NCBI RefSeq assembly: GCF_013343235.1
Contig: NZ_CP040094.1
Location: forward strand, 5,203,001-5,267,000
DNA length: 64,000 nucleotides
DNA from: Nostoc sp. TCL240-02
GTDB taxonomy: Bacteria; Cyanobacteriota; Cyanobacteriia; Cyanobacteriales; Nostocaceae
Direction: 5' to 3'
Shown: positions 60,048 to 64,000 of the stretch, one piece after another
How positions within the stretch are numbered: position 1 is the stretch's first letter
Layout of the letters: each line of letters opens with the position of its first letter
Notes under the pieces: generated by a model
What the model saw: the letters and a program-made list of their open reading frames with translations, nothing else
The model's database searches: none
Told to the model about the DNA's origin: nothing
Translations under genes and position numbers: made by a program

Positions 60048-61943
60048 TTATCTTCTCTTTAAATACTGAAGAACGCCACGAGCGATCGCCTCTGCCATTT
60101 GATTTTGGTAAGCTGAGGTTCTGAGCCTAGCCATATCTTCTCGACCAGTCATATAACCTGTTTCCACGAGAATGGAGGGCATAGAACTTTTTCTGAGAAC
60201 ATAAAACCTGGCTCGCCGGACTCCCCTGTCTTTGAGAGTACCAATACTTTGGAGAATGCTACTACGGACAACGCGAGCGAGATCCAGACCACTGTCGTAA
60301 TAATAGACTTCCAAGCCATTAACATCGGGACGACTCGCACCTGCTGAGTTAGCGTGGATACTAACAAACACATCAGCATTAGCTCGCTCTGCTAATTGAA
60401 CTCTTCCTGGAAGGGTAACAAAATAGTCAGAATCCCTAGTCATAACTACTTGTACACCATTTTGCTGCAAAATCTGTGCCAGCCTTTTACCAATAGGCAA
60501 GATCACATCCTTTTCGCGTGCCCCCCCAATACCAAGCGCTCCTGAGTCTTTACCGCCATGTCCGGGGTCAATAATGACTACCACTCGTCCATTGGTGACT
60601 CGGCGCTGTGGTTGAAATTGTGGCTGGGGATTGGGATTGTTTGGGTCTGGGAATGGCCCCCGATTTGGCGGTGGTAGCCCAGGTAAACCATAGGAGGGTC
60701 TTCCGGGGAGAGAAACAATTCGACGAGAACCTTGTATTGGTATAGCCAAAAGCTGGTCGCCGATTTGCTGGGGTTGCTCAAGTTGCACTCCGGCTGCTGG
60801 TTGAACTAAAACAACGACTGTGTTGGCTCCTTGGGGTTGCAGACGTACCCGAAGAATGGGGCTATTGGGGGCAAAGGTAGGGCCTGTAACTCTAGGAGCT
60901 AACTTGGCATTGTTAATTGTGACACGGAATACACCGGATGATCTATCCCAGGTTCCTGTAGTAGATAAAGTTTGGTCGGCTCTAATTAGCAATTGTCTGC
61001 CATTATCAGCCAGTTGCACAGACTCAATAGTTGCTGGGGAGTTGTTAGCAGCAGATAATCTACTAGGGAAAGAGGGTGGTTGTGATTGATTGTCCGAATT
61101 ACTACTTCCAGGTAATCTGACAACCCGATTAGGCAGAACCACCAAACCACCACTGTTACTATTACTGGCTTGCCAATCTGGGCTATTTTTATCTACCCGC
61201 AAAGTCAAGCGAACGATAGGAGTTTGGTTTTGTAGTTGGGTGAATTCGATGCGGCTAACACCATGTTTGTTAACAGGCTGATTATTCTGTTGCGCCAGAC
61301 GTGGTGATAAAGATGCGTCAGAGACATCTATGAAGATGCTAGCGCGATCGCGGCTGCGAATTGTCTTAATCCCCGGATTGCCACCACTGGTACGGAGGAA
61401 CAATCCATCGCCTGTTACTGTCAAGCCCTCAATTTGCGTCGCCCCTCGTGTAGTAGTGGCAACCCTTGAAATATTAGGTTGGGGCTCAGAGTCTGGGGTA
61501 ACGACAGTGTAAGCACTTCTGGGAGGTGAGGCGGGAAATGAAGCTACTCGATCAACTTCTGGTCTAGGTAATTGCACCGTCCAGCGATCGCCAGATGTCC
61601 CAACAAATTGGACGCGTTTGGGGTCTAAAGTATAACCAGGTGTCAGTTCTACAACTATGCGTGTTGTTTCTGTATCAAACTGCCCAACCCGGATTGAGCG
61701 AATTCCACCGCCCACCTGTTGAGTTAGCTGCGGACGGCCAAATGTCGTTCCTGGCAAATCAATTACCAGCCGAGTCGGGTTGAAAATTAGTTGTGCCTGG
61801 GGTTGAACTGCTCCCACAGTATTAATTTCCAGCCTGTTTTGATTGGCATCAAAGCGCCAAGATTCAAGTCTCGCAGCCATTGCCGGCGACGATAGCATGA
61901 AGATAGTTCCAATAGTGCTGGGTAGTAACCAGTGTAATTTCAC
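60048..61943 (-). CDS. amiC: AmiC-type N-acetylmuramoyl-L-alanine amidase, copy 2
   Basis: The start chosen is the GTG at 61941-61943 with AGGAG upstream; 631 residues. The layout matches its neighbour: signal peptide (LLPSTIGTIFMLSSPAMAA), AMIN domains, Pro/Asn/Gln-rich linker, and Amidase_3 with IDPGHGGKDSGALG, REKDVIL, SIHANS and LVETGYMTG. Signal peptide and amidase are almost identical to copy 1, while linker and central parts diverge. Which copy corresponds to AmiC1 or AmiC2 cannot be decided here. Confidence 0.9.
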   Translation of the reverse strand: MKLHWLLPSTIGTIFMLSSPAMAARLESWRFDANQNRLEINTVGAVQPQAQLIFNPTRLVIDLPGTTFGRPQLTQQVGGGIRSIRVGQFDTETTRIVVELTPGYTLDPKRVQFVGTSGDRWTVQLPRPEVDRVASFPASPPRSAYTVVTPDSEPQPNISRVATTTRGATQIEGLTVTGDGLFLRTSGGNPGIKTIRSRDRASIFIDVSDASLSPRLAQQNNQPVNKHGVSRIEFTQLQNQTPIVRLTLRVDKNSPDWQASNSNSGGLVVLPNRVVRLPGSSNSDNQSQPPSFPSRLSAANNSPATIESVQLADNGRQLLIRADQTLSTTGTWDRSSGVFRVTINNAKLAPRVTGPTFAPNSPILRVRLQPQGANTVVVLVQPAAGVQLEQPQQIGDQLLAIPIQGSRRIVSLPGRPSYGLPGLPPPNRGPFPDPNNPNPQPQFQPQRRVTNGRVVVIIDPGHGGKDSGALGIGGAREKDVILPIGKRLAQILQQNGVQVVMTRDSDYFVTLPGRVQLAERANADVFVSIHANSAGASRPDVNGLEVYYYDSGLDLARVVRSSILQSIGTLKDRGVRRARFYVLRKSSMPSILVETGYMTGREDMARLRTSAYQNQMAEAIARGVLQYLKRR

Positions 61944-62750
61944 AGTTCTTTCTCCTAATTCACGTTCATGGGAGCCGTCAACGAAGAGACAGGGGGAAGG
62001 GGGAGAGGGGCAGGGAGAAGGAAGTAGGGGAAAATGACCCCGTCCTCCTGCTATGGAACAGAGCGGAAAATGGGTCTGAGTCTCCCACTTCTCCACCAGT
62101 AGTTCTCGTACCCTTCGGGATTGAGCGCAACAGGTGGGGTCACATCCCCTTTCTCTTCTATCTCCCCTGCTCCCTTGCCTCTTTCTTGTTCAATATCTCA
62201 ACTCATTGGTAAGTCATCACACCGTCACCACCTAAACTTGATCTTTGATGCCTTGTTTGATTTTTAAGCTGGTATAAAGACACGCTTAAATCGGTTATCA
62301 GATTTCATATTTGCTTGAAATCCCAATATAAAATCTTCCACCTTTGGAGGTGGAGGAATCTTACTCCCAAGGAAGCTAGAAAACTAATAACTGATAACCG
62401 TTCACTGATAACTGTTTTTTGTTTTTTGCCATCAATGCACTAAGTAGATAATTCCCATTACTGTCAGACGATCTAGCAAAATTTATGGTTGTTACTCCCC
62501 AATTACCTGGAAAATATTCAGATAATGACTCACAAGCCCAGGGATACTGGAAATAAATAACATTCCGAATGCTGGTAGAAATTATAAACAGACGATTATT
62601 CTACAATCAGATGGGACGGAAATTTGGAGAGAGAAGTTTCCACTTTATAATTGCAGAATCTTCAAAATACGGTGATTTTACTGAATTTCGAGGGCTGAGT
62701 TCTGAGAGAAAATCACTCAGAACTCAGTAATAATTTACCCAAGATTTTGA
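61944..62750. other. upstream region of amiC copy 2, hairpin near 62340
   Basis: About 800 bases hold no gene. The first 190 or so repeat the leader of copy 1. CCACCT-TTGG-AGGTGG (62338-62353) with TGGAGGAATC is a small hairpin of an IS-end type. Promoters for the amidases should be here. Confidence 0.5.
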
Positions 62751-64000
62751 TTAGCGATCGCCAGAATCTGGAGTTACTTCCAAATTGCCACTGTCATTTG
62801 ATGCTGGCATCTTCGATTTAGGTGGTTCAATTACCAACGAGGTTCCAGAAGAACCATCTAAAACCAGTTGGTCTGAGCCTGCATCGACAGTTTTTGGATC
62901 TGGGAACACAAATCGTAACAAGGGAGGAGCTAAAAAGGTTGTCAAGATAACCATCATAATAATTGCCGCCCCTAGTGGTTTCGAGAGAGCGCCACTGGCT
63001 GCGCCAACACCAGCAAACACTAATCCAACTTCCCCTCTGGGAATCATCCCCACACCGATCGCTAAACGGTTGATTTCCGGTTGACCGAACACGCTTAAGC
63101 CTGTGATAACTTTACCGAGAATGGCTACTATGATCAGGAAAGTTGCCATAATTAGACCTTCTCGATTGTCAGGAATTGCTGGGTTTAAAACTCCCAAATC
63201 GGTTTTTGCCCCAACAGTAACAAAGAAAATTGGGACTAACATATCGGCAATGGGACAGACTTGCCTTTGCAGTTCTTTGCGCTTATCTGTCTCTTCTAGA
63301 ACTAAACCCGCTGCAAAAGCTCCCAGAATCGCTTCTAAGTGGATGACGGCGGCAAGGTATGCCATAGCAAAGGCGAAGATGAATGCTGGTATTACCAGTC
63401 CACCGCGTGTTTTGAGTTGATCAGCGATCGCCACAAAGGATTTATTGAAAACATTCCCTAGTAGAATTGCTCCCAAAATAAAACCAGTGGCGCTGATAAT
63501 CAAATAAATAACTTTGCTAACATCCACCACACCATCTTTAGCGAGGCTGGCAACTACCGCTAAAACGATGATTCCTAGAACATCGTCAATTACAGCAGCA
63601 CCTAAAATAATCTGCCCTTCTTTAGAATTGAGCCGCCCCAACTCTGACAGCACCTTGGAAGTAATCCCAATACTAGTGGCAGTCAAAGCTGCCCCAGCAA
63701 AAATTGCGGGTATAGCAGCAATTCCAAATAAAGTCATCAGTCCCACAGTCCCAGCAGCAAAGGGTACTACTACCCCCACTACTGCTACGACGGTGGCTTG
63801 GATACCAACTGCCATTAAGTCTTTTAAGTTTGACTCCAAACCGATTTCAAACAGCAGGATGATCACACCCAACTCTGCCAAAACGGAAATGACCTCAGAC
63901 TGGGCTGCAAACACTGCTGGAGTGGCTTCAGGACTTAAACCAGCAGTGATTTGAAGGAAGGACATGATCAAAGAGTTAGAACTGTCTGTGCTGCCTTCTG
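62751..64000 (-). CDS. CPA2-family cation:proton antiporter (5' end beyond window)
   Basis: The frame is open to the window edge (codons for EGSTDSSNS precede the TTG/ATG candidates at 63969 and 63963), so the gene starts beyond 64000. At least ten membrane helices are visible with family motifs: VIILLFEIGLESNLKDL, ALTATSIGITSKVLSELG, AAVIDDVLGIIVLAV and GVGMIPRGEVGLVFAG. It exchanges Na+ or K+ for H+. The C-terminal 50 residues are a polar Ser/Asp-rich tail with no TrkA domain. Confidence 0.85.
   Translation of the reverse strand, partial: EGSTDSSNSLIMSFLQITAGLSPEATPAVFAAQSEVISVLAELGVIILLFEIGLESNLKDLMAVGIQATVVAVVGVVVPFAAGTVGLMTLFGIAAIPAIFAGAALTATSIGITSKVLSELGRLNSKEGQIILGAAVIDDVLGIIVLAVVASLAKDGVVDVSKVIYLIISATGFILGAILLGNVFNKSFVAIADQLKTRGGLVIPAFIFAFAMAYLAAVIHLEAILGAFAAGLVLEETDKRKELQRQVCPIADMLVPIFFVTVGAKTDLGVLNPAIPDNREGLIMATFLIIVAILGKVITGLSVFGQPEINRLAIGVGMIPRGEVGLVFAGVGAASGALSKPLGAAIIMMVILTTFLAPPLLRFVFPDPKTVDAGSDQLVLDGSSGTSLVIEPPKSKMPASNDSGNLEVTPDSGDR

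Noticed and set aside
57303..62037. Several 60-140-codon plus-strand frames opposite murI and the amiC genes
   Set aside because: They are mirror frames of conserved genes with clear catalytic motifs on the minus strand.

Overview
The window looks like a chromosomal segment of a filamentous, probably heterocyst-forming cyanobacterium (Nostocales). The evidence is: very frequent HIP1-type GCGATCGC sites; sucrose synthase; a homogentisate phytyltransferase; an ethylene-receptor-like hybrid kinase; a tandem pair of AMIN/Amidase_3 cell-wall amidases of the AmiC1/AmiC2 kind; short tandem repeats (ACAAATG, AGTAATA) and REP-like palindromes typical of Nostoc genomes. The species cannot be fixed from the sequence alone.

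Region 1 (about 1-11.3 kb) is a phage-derived structural block read mostly rightward: portal (DUF4055-like), a Mu-F-like head protein, a tandemly duplicated decoration-type protein, an HK97-gp10-like tail-completion protein and a tail-tube-like protein. Short accessory genes are interleaved, several on the opposite strand, including a candidate Acb2/Tad1-type anti-defence protein and an XRE regulator. No integrase, tape-measure or baseplate gene is visible, and the terminase would lie off the left edge. The block is therefore a remnant, a mosaic, or a cut-off part of a larger element.

Region 2 (11.3-20.3 kb) is accessory DNA of a different style: a pentapeptide-repeat ion channel, small HTH genes, a 57-nt palindrome continuing into 11-bp direct repeats, and then a rightward run of about ten mostly unrecognised genes. 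That run holds a likely -1 ribosomal frameshift, several small membrane proteins, a DUF2227 protein and a 623-residue membrane-anchored P-loop ATPase. A 14-bp palindrome (TGAAAA-NN-TTTTCA and close variants) recurs seven times across regions 1 and 2, often supplying the stop codon of a gene. This ties the two regions together.

Region 3 (20.4-64 kb) is core chromosome broken by mobile DNA: a 2TM protein, ROK sugar kinase, peptidoglycan-binding protein, sucrose synthase, tRNA-His, siroheme/tetrapyrrole genes (CbiX chelatase plus SUMT; later a SUMT-HemD fusion), fibrillin and homogentisate phytyltransferase, an ethylene-receptor-like kinase, CoaE, a Rieske PAO-type oxygenase, MgtC, MsrB, MurI, two AmiC amidases and a CPA2 antiporter cut by the right edge. 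Mobile DNA comprises a TnpB-only IS605-type element with an omega-RNA-like pseudoknot end, a 148-bp non-autonomous relative of it at 56.4 kb, and an ISKra4 element (9-bp target duplication, -1 frameshifted transposase) that splits a MocA-like nucleotidyltransferase gene. At 46-53.4 kb two asparagine-synthetase-like proteins without the glutaminase cysteine sit with a LysA-fold protein that has lost its PLP lysine. This may be an unusual small-molecule or peptide-modifying cluster.
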